A stretch of DNA of 64,000 nucleotides. Source: Colletotrichum lupini (taxonomy: Eukaryota; Ascomycota; Sordariomycetes; Glomerellales; Glomerellaceae). A program made the position numbers and the translations under genes. The notes under the pieces are model-generated. The model was not told where the DNA came from. It was given only the letters and a program-made list of their open reading frames with translations, and did no database searches. The DNA is taken from contig NC_064680.1 in the NCBI RefSeq assembly GCF_023278565.1, positions 806,001 to 870,000 on the forward strand, written 5' to 3'. Numbering within the stretch: the stretch's first letter is position 1; each line of letters opens with the position of its first letter. Shown piece by piece: positions 1 to 11,500 of the stretch.

Positions 1-44
1 TTCGGCGCTGCGGATAGCGCCCTCTAGTATAAAGGGGGGGGTAA

Positions 45-267
45 TGTTACGGCAGTAGGCACTAGGGCCCTATAGGCCCTGTGGTTTAGCTTTAGGCTAC
101 GAGGCTAAGCTCTTAGTAATTATATAACGAGCTAGACTACAGGGCCCAAAGGGCTAGCCTACTAGCTTCTACCCACTGTTCTATTTTTTTCCTCTTTACG
201 TTAAGTCTTTAGTTAATTAGGTTAATATAGCAGCGTTCCGACCTGCCTCGAGATCCCTTTCGTAACA
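45..267. repeat. Candidate LTR (3' or solo) with polypurine tract beside it
   Basis: The segment begins TGTTACG and ends CGTAACA, a perfect 7-bp inverted repeat with the TG..CA ends typical of LTRs. Immediately upstream (31-41) is AAAGGGGGGGG, which looks like a polypurine tract of a plus-strand element whose body lies to the left of the window. The ends differ from the TGTCACG/CGTGACA-type ends of the LTR at 4,869-5,033, so this is a different family. The other LTR and the target duplication are not visible, so a solo LTR or a chance inverted pair remains possible. Confidence 0.5.
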
Positions 268-3200
268 CTCTGAGGAAGTAATTAATTAGTCCATTCTCCT
301 TAAAGTTAATATATTTTTTTATATTATTAACGATCCCCTAAGCCGCCTTTCGGTCGTCTCGATAGTATAGAATAATAAAGTTATCGACGTAGAATACTAG
401 TATTATCTTCCTATCTATGGTTTAATAAATATAGATCTCCTCGTAGCTATATATTATATTTATATTACGGAGTATAGAAATAAAAGTTTAGAACTAGAGA
501 ATTAGCGAGTCTTAGAGGCTATATAGAGCGCGTTAGAGTTTACTTACTTTATTAGTAACTTTATATCCCTCTAGGAGTTTAATAATTACTAGCTTCTCGC
601 TTTTAAAAAGCGCGTTAAGGAATGCGTTAATAGTATTATACTAGTCTACTTTAAGGTTGAATTAGGTAGCTATTACTATTATAAGCCTAAAGGCCTTTGC
701 GGTAAGCGTCGAAGCGTACGTATTTTATAAGGGGTTAAGTAGTTATATATCCCCCCTTATATATATACGTACTTTTACTTCGCTAACCTCGTTATCGACG
801 TCGTGCTTATAAGTATATACCTACTTTAATAAAAGTAGGATCCCTTATTTAAGATTATAGTTAACCTCTTTTTATATATTAATATCCCTTAGCTTTTTTA
901 TTTCTACGTCTATAGTATCCCTAAGTAACTTCTATAATTATAGTAGGAGATATTTAATATTACTAAACTTCTTTAGTAAGCTTTAGAAGTTAACTTTAGT
1001 AAGTCGTAGTTTCTAAACTCCTCTAGAGCGCTCTAAATAGGTCCTATAAACTGCTCCTTTTACTACTTAATAGAGTATTATATATTTTATATTACTTTTT
1101 TCTATAGCTTTTTACTAATTAAGTATAAAGGTAAAGAAAAAGTAGTCCTAGAAACGGTTATAGTAATCGCCGTCTCTTATATTTAAATATAAGAGCGTTA
1201 TAAAAATACTACTATCGAAGCGTTATAGAGGTTTGCGGGCCCGGTTTAAACGTTTAGGACTTAATAGAGCTTTACTTAGTACTCGATAAGGTAGTTCTTA
1301 TAAGCTCTGTTCTTATATAATAGTAAAGGTTTATTATAAGGGTTCCTTACTAACGTCGACTTTAGTATTAAAAATTATTTCTTTATAATTAGTACCTCGT
1401 TTACCGCGTGCTTTAGCGTTTTATTAAGAGCCGTTAGGAATTAAAAGCTTAAGAACCTCCGTAATATATATAAGCGCTTATAAAGAGGATTATAGACTAC
1501 GTAGAGCCGTTTATAACCTAGTTATTATATCCCCTTTTTTATCCCTACCCCCGAGCTTACATAAGGGGGTTATCTTAGGGGTTAGTAATAATAATAAAAC
1601 TATATTAGCCTCTTTAGCCTTATTTATTATACCCTAGAGTACGTCTATCGGTTACTTAGCGTCCTAAATAGTTAAAAATCTAATAATAATACTATCCTCG
1701 ACTATAGAGTTATCTTAAGTACTAGTATTTCCGAAGTCTAGATCCACTTCCCTAAGTACTTAAATTAACTTATCGTTAGTATTAAAGAGTTCTTATATCT
1801 CTTAAATTACTAAATTTATTTACTTACCCACAATAGCTTATTCCTCGTATACGGGATTATAAAAGACTTCTTTATTAAACCTAATATTCTTTATAATAAA
1901 CACCTACTCGAGCGCGGGTACCTAGACCCTATATAAGTTATACGTTTTTAATATATATTTAACTAAGTATCTTATATACCCGTAAGGAAGTATTTTAAAC
2001 TCTTTTTAACGTATACCCCTCTTACGATCCCTATAAAAAGGGTATACTTAGTAGCTATATATATAGAGGCTACCGAGATACGGGGTAACCGGTTTAGAAT
2101 CCCGCACTTAGTAACCCGTCTACTACTAGCGTTAATACCGCTTCTACTAGTTAATTTCTATTATAATAGGCAAATCTTTTTTATTAGCCTCCCGTAGGGT
2201 AATATTATAAATAAAAATTACTATTAGCACTATTTCGTCTTATAGATTCGTAAGGAGGTTCGTAAAAAGGCATGTCTTATAAGCTTTAATAATTACGAGT
2301 TAACCTGCTCTTTTAGTATTACTTACGGGTTCTTTTGTATATAGAAATAGAAGTTCTATTCCGATTCCTAGCTCGCTATACTACGTTTTATATACGCGTC
2401 TAATATTTATAGTTAAGAGAGCGGTCTTATTATTACTTCTAAAAAAGTAAATTAGAGTCCTTTTTTAATAACGAATTACTACTTCGAGGCTCTAAAGTAC
2501 GAAAAGTACTTCCTCCTCTATTTTTATTTTTAAAAAGAACCCCCTAAGCTACTTACTATATTTATTAGAAGCTATAAGTATATATTATCGTTTATTAAAA
2601 AATAGTTCGAAGTAAAAGAGATCTTAGTATATATAGTACTATGGCCGTGAGGTTCTTCTCGAGGGTAGTCCTCTTAAGACTACTATCTTAGCTTCGGATA
2701 ATATATATACTTTATACTTAACTTATAATAAAGGTTTAATATATATACCTCGAGTCTTATATAGTAATTAATAAAGAGTATTAGGTCCGAGATAACCTAT
2801 TCTAAAGTACTAGAGGAGCGCGCTATTAAACCTCTTACGGGTACGTTAATATAAGTAACGGAATTTTCTATAACTAACTAGTAGTATAATACTAGCTAAG
2901 CTCTATAGGATATGCTTAAGGTTTATAAAAAAAGGATAGGATTAGAGGAGCTTATATTCGAAGAAAACTAAATTGTTCTTTTAAATAAGCTACTTTTTAA
3001 TAGTACTCTTATAAAGCGTTCCTTATTATAAAGTATAATCTAAACTATAGTACTAGAGTGCGCTTTTATTTAGCAGAGTCTCTAAGACTATATTAATATA
3101 AAATCCCTCGACATAAGTAACGTTCTAGAGCTTTAAATCGTAAGTTCCCTTTTTTTTAGGTCCGTTTAGGACGCCCTTTATAATACGAGTACTACGTACG

Positions 3201-4868
3201 GTAATAAGTAGTATAATAGTTCCTAATTTAACGTAGTTTTTATTACTTAATAATACGTAACTCTCGGGTTTAAGTAGGCTCTTATTATTAACTAAATATA
3301 TTACTCTATAGCTATTTATTACCGTGCTCTAAGAAAGGGGGTAAGCGCTACTTATAAAGGTACTAAAGATTACGTTTACCTCTAAGTCCTAACTCTTTAT
3401 AAGTATAGCGACTACTTAGCCCTCGTCTTAGTTTACTAATAAGCTCGCTATAAGTTAGTTAGAGGATCTTTTTAAAAACCTAGGTTTCTTAGGGGTTTTA
3501 TCGTTCCTTAGCTAACTAGCTTTTTTAAGCTTACCGTAGAGTAATTTCTACTTATTTAATTTAATAACGGCGAGGACTTCTTTTATATAGCTCCTTAGTA
3601 TTCGTATTAGTAACTTACTAGCGTTTCGGCCTATAAGTACTTATTCTAATTTTCGGTACGCCGTAGGGCGCTATAGGTATACGTAATTATAAGGGTATAT
3701 AACGTTACCCTTATTATTTACGTTATTAACTAAGTTAGAGCGTCTAATAAAAGTAGAGTAAGCCCTTCCTTAACTTAAAAGTCGTTTAGTATATATATCC
3801 TAGGTTACTAAGCTAAATATATACGTAATCTCCTCGAGGGTCCTTATATACGTTCCGAAGGCTATTAATTTACTAAAGGTCTTATATATACGTTAGCCCT
3901 ATATAGGGTTAAGTCTAGACTTAACTATAACTAAGAAGTTAAGTACGGCGATCTCTTTATTAATTTTTAAAATATCGTACGTTTTAGCTTAGAAATAAGC
4001 GGATTACTACTCCTTATACTAGCGTTAGGGGTTAATTCTAGTCCTCGCTTTATTAAGGGCTTATCGGTATTCCTCTCGAACCGCATTCCTTATTATTAGT
4101 TCGGGGGGCGCAAATTCTTATTTTAGATATCTAACGATTCGCTATATACTAAACTTAGTACCGTTCTTAATAGCTTTTTAAAATACGTATTCGTATAATA
4201 TAGCGTTAACTAATTTTACTAACTACTAAGCGAGGACTTTAATATATATATTAATAATATTACGTTCGTAAGCTATAAGTTACTTATATTTAGCATCGAG
4301 CTCTTATTATTTCTAAATACTCTCGAGCGTATAGATCCTCTTTATAAGTACGGTATAAGGATAGATTTATTTACGTAAAGTAAGTAGTATAGCTAGTTTT
4401 ATAAAAAGAAACCCGGCTTAGTTCTATAAGTTACTCATATTTAAAAAAGTTTAAAAGGTTCGTACTAGGAGTTATATTTAGAAACTATTAATAGAGGATT
4501 TCTTAGTTTTTTTAGTTATTCTCGAATGCTTTATAACGGGCTTAGTAAGCTCGTAGTTCTTTTTTATTACGGGTCGTAACTAATCGTCCGAATTCTAAGG
4601 GTAAAGTAAGCGTTATAGAGGGGTCGAGGAATACGTCGGAATCTAGAGCGTCTAGGTCGACGTATTTCTAAACCCTAACGCCCTTACTTATAGTACAAAG
4701 TACGTTAAACTATTTAATCTAATTATTATAGTTAGTTAGTTTAGCTTAGGCTAAAGTAAGTATGAGTAAGTCGGTTATTTTAAAGAAATTATAAAAATCG
4801 TATTAATAAGTACGTTATTATAATATAAGGTCTTAACTAAGAGCTAGGCTTATAATTATTATAAGTTA
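268..4868 (-). mobile_element. RIP-mutated Ty1/copia retrotransposon body
   Basis: Minus strand. In the frame read from 2,029 down to 1,861 the decayed product contains KEFKILPYGYIRYLVKYIL followed by NLYRV*VPALE and then FIIKNIRFNKEVF. This matches the region after the Ty1/copia integrase core, where a conserved GYLVGY..TN.YR.W.P....V...RDV.FDE block is usual. The stops sit where Trp or Gln codons are expected, which is the usual RIP outcome. The distance from this block to the 5' LTR that ends at 5,033 is about 3 kb in the same orientation, which fits a copia gag-protease-integrase order. The left limit is not resolved, and other elements may be mixed in between 268 and about 1,200. CpA and TpG are nearly absent throughout. 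Confidence 0.65.
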
Positions 4869-5033
4869 TAGTACGTAGTAATAGGCATACGGAGTATAAT
4901 AAAAGTAGCTTAATTATTAAAATAGAAATAGACAAAAGGAGAAGGTCTATATATACGATATCTGAGATAGATACGTGATTTAGCACGTGACGGGCACTTT
5001 GTGAGGTGCGATTACTATCCCTGTTACGTGACA
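4869..5033 (-). repeat. 5' LTR of the Ty1/copia element, inserted in a gene
   Basis: Read on the minus strand the segment starts TGTCACG at 5,033. It contains a TATATATAG promoter-like box and a pyrimidine-rich stretch after it. It ends near 4,869 with a sequence that in plus orientation is TAGTACG, close to the expected inverted end once RIP changes are allowed. The first 85 bp or so (about 4,950-5,033) still contain many CpA and TpG, while the rest of the LTR and the body are RIP-mutated. The sequence up to 5,034 belongs to exon 2 of the neighbouring zinc-binding gene. The 5-bp target duplication would be the bases at 5,034-5,038, but the partner copy is not seen. Confidence 0.7.
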
Positions 5034-5448
5034 TCGATCGTGCCCCAGACCTCTAGGTCTTCGTCTAACTCAAAGTCTCCTATCGCACGTCAGCGTAATG
5101 TCCTCTCTTTACTCGCCAAGCACGTGCAGTCACACGAAGCTTTACATTCCCCGCTCATTCCGGATACGGTATTGACTGTGGAATTCCATCATACTGACCA
5201 GTGTGGTAGCGACATGCATCAGGAGCGTTCCTGTTGACATCAAACTTCTCCTTACAGTTGGCGCAGACATCCGTCCTTGGCATCTTCTGCAACAGGTCAA
5301 CGGCTCGCCGGCGGACCCGCACATCCTCCCTGCAGAGTGCGAACAAGACTTTTCGGGCATCGGTGCCCGAAACGGCTTCCAACATGGCCGCCGTTTCCCG
5401 ATTTGGGGCGGCGGTCTGTTCGGCTCGCTGTCTTACTTGATCAACCAT
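5024..5448 (-). pseudogene. CHORD-like zinc-binding protein gene truncated by a copia LTR
   Basis: Exon 1 runs 5,448 to 5,199 and exon 2 runs 5,079 to 5,024. The 119-nt intron has donor GTCAGT, branch point CTGAC (5,093-5,089) and acceptor ATAG. The predicted product has 101 residues. A charged helical region (about 30-55) is followed by Cys62-x2-Cys65, Phe69, Cys79, Tyr81-His82 and Gly84, the first half of a CHORD-like zinc module. Exon 2 adds an acidic stretch ending in a Trp, then stops. The second half (Trp-Cys-Cys and Gly-Cys..Gly-x-His) is missing. The final Asp codon is split between gene and LTR, and the TAA at 5,024-5,026 belongs to the LTR starting at 5,033. The frame also stays open about 40 codons upstream of this ATG, to about 5,568, with protein-like content, so the original N-terminus may come from a further exon. 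I judge it broken, although the short product could still be made. Confidence 0.78.
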
Positions 5449-7511
5449 CGATTTCTTGGTTGCCGTTGGCGTGTCGCGCCGATAATTTGGTGTTTTCTTC
5501 GGGCCGGGAAAGAAGTGTTTTGCGATTTCGGACTTTAACGGGGGTAAATTGGTGTTTAGCTTGGTACTTTACTTCGTACACCAATCTCTTGGGCCCAGTA
5601 GGTAAGTAGAGTAAAGTAGTTGGAATTGGTAGTCGAGCTTATCCGAGTAAGCGCGGAGGAAATGTGAGATCTGAAATGTGAGTACCTTAATCAAATTCCA
5701 AGCAACTTGCTCGACGTTATAGATGGTCCGCAAGCTTTACCTTTCGTGGACATTCGAGGGGCTTCTACGTTAGCAACTAACTGCGTACACTCTAGAAGTG
5801 CCATCTAGACCGCGCCCACTTAGTGTACTCCGTGGAGTCCCACAACTACTCACCCCAACCCGGAATGACGGGGATGCAAACCAGTTTCCGGAAGGGTTCA
5901 CCAGGGTCACTTCTCTCCTTTCAGGAATCATGTTCATTCTTGTCTATCAGAATTGAACGGCCGGGGGGTTTCACTCAACTGCCACAGACACCCGTTTCTT
6001 TTACCCGTAGCCGTCTTCCCCCCGTGCCCCCCTCCCCGGCCTCCCTCCCCGGCCTCCCGTAGATCAGGGTTTGCCGGGGAATCTCGGATGGTAAGGGTCA
6101 TCCCTGCTCGCCAGGTGGCCTCATTGGATTCCTCGCACACAAAGCCCTGCTGTGGCACCGCAAGCTTACGGCTCTTCAGTCTCTAGAGTCCAGAGTACAG
6201 GGCATTTACCCATGGCCCCAGAGACGGTCCAGCGGCTGGCTAGCTGACGAAAGGCAAGTAGCCTGTAGGTGGTGCGTCTTGTGTTCCCCAAGAGCCACAC
6301 ACACTCTCTCGACCCTCTCTGGAGTTTGGTCCGGGTTTGGGGGGACATAATTCCTGTGCGACCACCGGGAGCGAGCCTACTGGTTCATTCGGTCTGGCGT
6401 GTGTACTCCGTACTTGCGCTGCTGGCTGGCAAGCTTTATATTCCCTGGAGCGGGATTGCTAGGCCGCTTCTGGTGTCCCTTGCAGATTTGAGCGCTTGCT
6501 GCAGATGATATCGGACCGCTATGGGCAGGACGCTTCCGGTTCGTCTCACCACCCCATCGTTGTCGTCGTCGGCGAACCATGCGAATTCCGCCACCGCCAG
6601 TCCTATGAGGCGAAAATGCGAGCCATCTCGATCCTGGGAATGCTGCCTTCATTGGGCTGCGCGCTGTTTTCCTCACCTCATCAATGATCAGTACATGTCA
6701 CGGATGATTTTGTAATTTGGCTCGTGAAAACGAGAAGTAAGGTAAATTGCATCGCTGGCAAACTTGGGCTCGCCCCGTTCGTCTGTCTAAATCGACGTTC
6801 TCTGCGTGCAGTGGGCTATCTTCACCCCGTTCTTTTTGCTGCCCCCTTTCTTCCCCTAGTGGCCCTCGATTCATTGATTCTTCCACCACTGAAATACAAA
6901 TGATATGCTCTTACGGTCTGCCTCCATTATTCGTGATGTCTTTGATGTACGAGGATCCCCTCATGCGAGGCAACGAGATGCCAGCCTGGCCAATAAGTCA
7001 GGCACAAAGTGGTCGGTTGGGCGTAAAAGCTGCCCCCAAAGTACAGTAGTGTCGCCCCCTCCAATTTCTTGTCCGACCAATTTCAATGTTGCTTGCTCGC
7101 TTCATCCATCAAATGTCTTGTTGTATCAAACTTGCCAAATGCTATGCCTCCCCCTTCTCCCAGGAAAATGCTTTGCTTTGCTTCGCTCCGCTCTGCTCCG
7201 GTTTTTTCGAACTTGTGCCCGATTGCCGCTTTGACTCCCTTCGCGTCTGTTCACAGCCCTGCCAGCACCTTAAAAAAATCCATTTCAATCTCGCGTGGCC
7301 TTGTCGACCGGTTGACCGACCACCATCGGTCGGGAGGCCGGGAGCCCATCCGATTGACCGAAACCGTAATCATTTCCTTGACCGGTCTACCAAAACCAGT
7401 CTCGTCCGGAAGGCCGAAAGGAGGGGAACCCAGGAAGCGAGTTCGTTTCTGACATGGACCATAAACACGTCCTTAAAATAATAAACAATCCAAGTAAACC
7501 TTTTTCGAACG
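5449..7511. other. Intergenic region, no convincing gene
   Basis: Normal base composition with no RIP signature. Several overlapping frames of 60-130 codons exist on both strands, but none shows a recognisable domain, a good start context with matching introns, or conserved composition. They look like chance frames in GC-rich DNA. There is a C-rich tract near 6,018-6,058 containing a direct repeat of CCTCCCCGGCCTCCC type. The part just above 5,449 may be coding for the truncated zinc-binding gene. The part just below 7,512 is the likely 3' region of the intact paralogue. Confidence 0.6.
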
Positions 7512-8514
7512 TCATTGCTGTTGGTGGTGATGGTGCGTTGTCGTCAGCGAGGTTGCCGTTCTCACAGTCATCGTTGCCGTCGTCGCCTTGTGGCCAGCGT
7601 CCGTCGGTGAGCTCGAGATCGTGTAGTGCTGCTGATGCGGCGGCGGTCCCAACTCCTGCGAGGAGGCGTCGTCAAGCTCCAGCGGATCGTCTTCGAGATC
7701 GGACAGCTCGTTGCCGCGGCCCTTTTTGCTCCTATCCGGGTTGGCTTCGTGTGTGCCGCGCACGCAGCCTTGCCTGTCGCCTAGCCTCTGGCAGCAGCAC
7801 CATCGGAACGCTGCGGGATACTCTAGGCGATTGGAATCTGTGTCCAGCTCGTCTGACGATACGTCGTCCCAGATTGTTGGTGGTATTTGCGTCTCATCCC
7901 AAAGCTCCAGCTCGCCTAAACAGAGGGGTGGGTGCACGAGTCAGTATGACCCTTCAACCACGAGAATAAGATACCCTTCTGACAGCTTGTACAGCGTAGT
8001 ACTTCTGCTGGGAAAAGAAGATGCACGGCATGGAAATGAGGCAACAATAGAGTTGGAAGGATATGAAGAGGCTCTACCAGTCTCTTGTTGCTTCTGCTCC
8101 CGCTGCTGTTGCTGGGTTTCCACGCTCTTGCTTGCTTGCTTGCTTACCTGAGTGGTACCAACATGAACCAAAGCTGTTCTCGTCGGCCGTGAAGATGCCG
8201 TCGCACTGAACACAGATTTTGGGCTCGCCGGTTGCCTTTCTCTTTTTTGGATTTGATGGACTTGAGACGGAATTGGGGCTCCTCTTGACACCATCCTCCT
8301 CCTCTTCCTCGCGGACATCGGCCTCAAAGCGCAGCAGCCGCTCAAGCTGCCTCAACGCCTGGGCTCGAACCCGTCGGTCATCGCAGAGAGCCACGAGGAT
8401 GGCGCGAGCGACGGACGCTGGCGCCTGAGCGAGGCCGTCGAGGTCCGGGGCGGCAGCGGCGGCGGCGAAGAAGGAGGACGACGGCGAGTCAACGGGCGAC
8501 GATGCGAAAGCCAT
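7512..8514 (-). CDS. CHORD-like zinc-binding protein, intact paralogue
   Basis: Two exons, 8,514-8,148 and 7,915-7,512, joined across a 232-nt intron (donor GTAAGC, branch CTGAC at 7,944-7,940, acceptor TTTAG), give 256 residues. The ATG at 8,514 has G at -3 and G at +4. An in-frame ATG at 8,610 would add 32 residues but has a weak context. Residues 35-62 form a charged helix like that of the truncated relative at 5,024-5,448. A basic linker (about 88-98) precedes Cys101-x2-Cys104, Phe108, Asn113, Cys118, Tyr120-His121 and Gly123. Exon 2 gives an acidic Trp-containing stretch, then Trp161 with Cys162-164, Gly172-Cys173 and Gly176-x-His178. The tail is acidic and His/Gln-rich. CHORD modules bind two zinc ions with this Cys/His order, and the eight ligands are present. 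Function is unknown, possibly protein-protein contact. The intron starts in a GTAAGCAAGCAAGC tetranucleotide repeat (8,127-8,145). Confidence 0.85.
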
Positions 8515-11500
8515 TGCCGGGATGATAGCGGACGGCGTACGGACGGACGGGGACCGTGAACGACGGGGAGACGACGCCGTTTGGGTCGATGGTTTAAGAA
8601 AAAGGTTCATTGAGGCTCTCTACGGCCTCGGAAGGGGGGGGTATTTCTGGGTTCTGGGTTCTGTTGCCGGAAGCCCTTCCCCGGATGTGTCAGCTCACGG
8701 ATGCATTAGCAACAAAGTGAGTCTTCAAGGGGGTGGTGGGTAGGTTGATTGGAGGTCGGTCGTGTCCGAGGAGAGAAGGGGGAATGAATGGGACGGGGGA
8801 TGCGGGTGCGGTGGCCGGGCCTGCAGGTCAGGTTATTGACGGCAAGGCGAAGGCCAAGGTGGATGGATGGATGTATCCGTAGAGGCGTACGTGGACGAGT
8901 TGCCAGTCGATCCGTCGTACCACCGGGCAGCAAAAGCAGCAAAAGAAGGGGACTAGAAGGGGGCAAGCGAGTGAGTGAGAGAGAAACACGAGACGCACAG
9001 AAGAGAGCAAGAGAGAGCTCAGAGATAGGTACGGATGGAGAAGAGTGGGACGGGGGAGTAGGAAGTAAGAGATGCCCGGCCGGGGGATAGAATCACATAG
9101 CTCCAGCAATCCCATGGTTGTAGCATGTGTATTGCCGGGAGACGGAGACGGAGGACCCTCCCACTCCTCTCACACTCCATGTCGACACTTGTCGAGAGGG
9201 TGGTGTGGGTGAGAGCAGTCCATGACCTCAGAGACGAAGAGAGCAGAATGCCGCCAGCGGCGACTTGCGGGGTCAGAGGCTAGAAGCATTAGGGTGTGTA
9301 TTCGACATCCAGGGCTGTTCCGCTGCAAGATGCCCGTTTGAGCGATGAGGAAGGGATCCAGGGGCCGGCTCGTGACCATTCACCAACTTCTGTCATATTT
9401 TCGAGGCGATACTTCCAGGCCTAGCCGTTCCTAGGATCATAAAGTATGTGGTGGCCGCCGCCGAACCATGCCATGCGATGCCGTGCCATACTTTTTCGTT
9501 ATTTTGCCCATACGGGCCCCCATGCCAAACGGTTCCATGCTCCATACTATGGCCGGCCAGACCAGACGGGACGCGAATTCGACCTAACGAAACCAAAGCA
9601 GAACCGGAACCAGGGGGGAAAGGACGGGGCATATGATCTGGTACTATGTATGCAGTGCCATGTCTCGCAAATTGGCTTGACTCTGGCTGCGAGTGGTGGT
9701 GACTTTGCCAGCAAATCACGGCTCTCGGAGTGCCACGACAACAGAACATTTGAACCCTTCAACTATTCTTCTTCCCACCCCGCCAGGCTTGCCGCTTTGC
9801 AGGGGCCTGTCGAGCCTGTTGAGAAAAAGGTAAAACCAGAACGGGAGATTTGGCCGTGTGGCCTTCTGGGGACCAAGGTGATATCTGGTATTCCCGTCTC
9901 CGTGCCCCGTCCCACGGTCCTGCTGCTACCAATCCCGAACTGGGAACTAGAGGAGATCAGTGGATGCACGATGTGCATGGCGTCATGTACGACTGTATAG
10001 ATGCAGGCACCGATGTCTGCCGCGGCGTTGGTGTCGCAAGGGAACTGGGAACTGGGGGTGAGAGGGGCGCAAGACTCAATCAAGAGAGAAAGAGACGGCG
10101 GGAAACTTTAGGAAACAAGACAAGATTACCTACTGTTAGGGCTGCCCGTTTTGGTTTGGATGGGTAATATTAAATGGGGGTTAAAGCGTGAATCGAATTT
10201 TAGGTGCGGCAAGCGCGCGTAGCGACAGAAAATCCAAACTTGGCCTCAGCTTCTAGACAGGGACCATCGGGAACCAAGAATGGACCTGGACTGGACGATT
10301 CATGTGTGGACGGTCGGCGGCCGGGGGGTGTGAGCAGACAGGCTCGGCGAGCACACACACCAACTTTCAGTCTCTCAGTTTCGCATTCTCTGTTTCCCTC
10401 TCTTCCTCTCAGCTCTTTTTATTACGGATAGGTATACATAGTAACACACACACACACTAGACTAAGAGACTTTGTACTCACATTACACTAGTCGGGCAAT
10501 AATGCCAACGGCCGTCGGTGACACTAACATCGAATCGTATCAGCATCGCCAAACCTATGGGGGGGAGGGGGCCGTTCTGCAGTCCGAGCCGCCCCCAAGT
10601 GCCCCCTTTTATCCCATCAAGAGACACCAGACGGGAGAGAAGCAAAAACGAACCCGCACCGGCGCCAACACCAAACGGTTCGACGCCATTCCCAGTTGCG
10701 CCAAAAGGTCCGGCCGGCTGGAGCGGGCTCTCTACCCCGAGATCTGGTAATGTATGCGCCGCACACACACGGAACCACCACAAACAAGCAAGCAAGCAAG
10801 CAGTTGATTAAAAGAGCGCAACCAGCAGGGGACGGCGGCGACGGCGGCGGCGGCTCGCTGCCCACCTGCGGCCCGATCCTGTCTTGGCTTTGTCCTTTAA
10901 AATCCAGCTTTGGTCCCTTTGCTTTTTCATTTTCCCCTTGTTGGTATGGTCTTTTGGGGGGGAACGGTATTTTGCGACGAAGCTGCGATTCGTCAAGGAC
11001 CGAGGCGAGGACCATCCTCCCGTCCACCAAGCGTCTGCTTCACGCCCCGAAAGAGAGAATCGACAAAGAAGAAAAGATGGTCCAGCCACACCGAGCTGGC
11101 CGGCGACACTCGGTGAAGTGAGCCCACCTATCGATTCTCCAATCTCATCCCGGACGCCTTGTGCATCCATTGGTTGTTTTTTCTTGTCTCTTACTGCCCC
11201 CCAACCTGTCTCAAGTTAAGATGCGGGAAGGACCACACACCACACACCATCGTTGGAGTCTTGATGTTCGGTTAGACGGGAAGCATTGACAGGGAGTCCG
11301 CCTCGTCGGACTGGAGACAAGAGTAAGGAACCAGAAAATCGGACGACTGGGCTTGAAGATGCGTCGCGGGATGTCTGATGTCTTCAATTCAGCTGGACTG
11401 GGAACCCAAGTCGACACTTGCGCGGCTTTTGGTTGCTCGCTTGCTCTATCGCCCGACTGTGGTTGATGTGGTCGACACACGGCACGTCTAACCGGAATGT

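Noticed and set aside
8364..8382. A perfect RNA polymerase III B-box-like GGGTTCGAGCCC on the minus strand
   Set aside because: It lies within exon 1 of the intact CHORD-like gene and encodes part of the conserved helix. No A box or tRNA cloverleaf can be drawn around it.
9446..10000. 184-codon frame on the plus strand
   Set aside because: Its translation has no recognisable domain and is built from low-complexity and palindromic stretches. Overlapping frames on the other strand are of similar quality, and there are no matching introns or start context.
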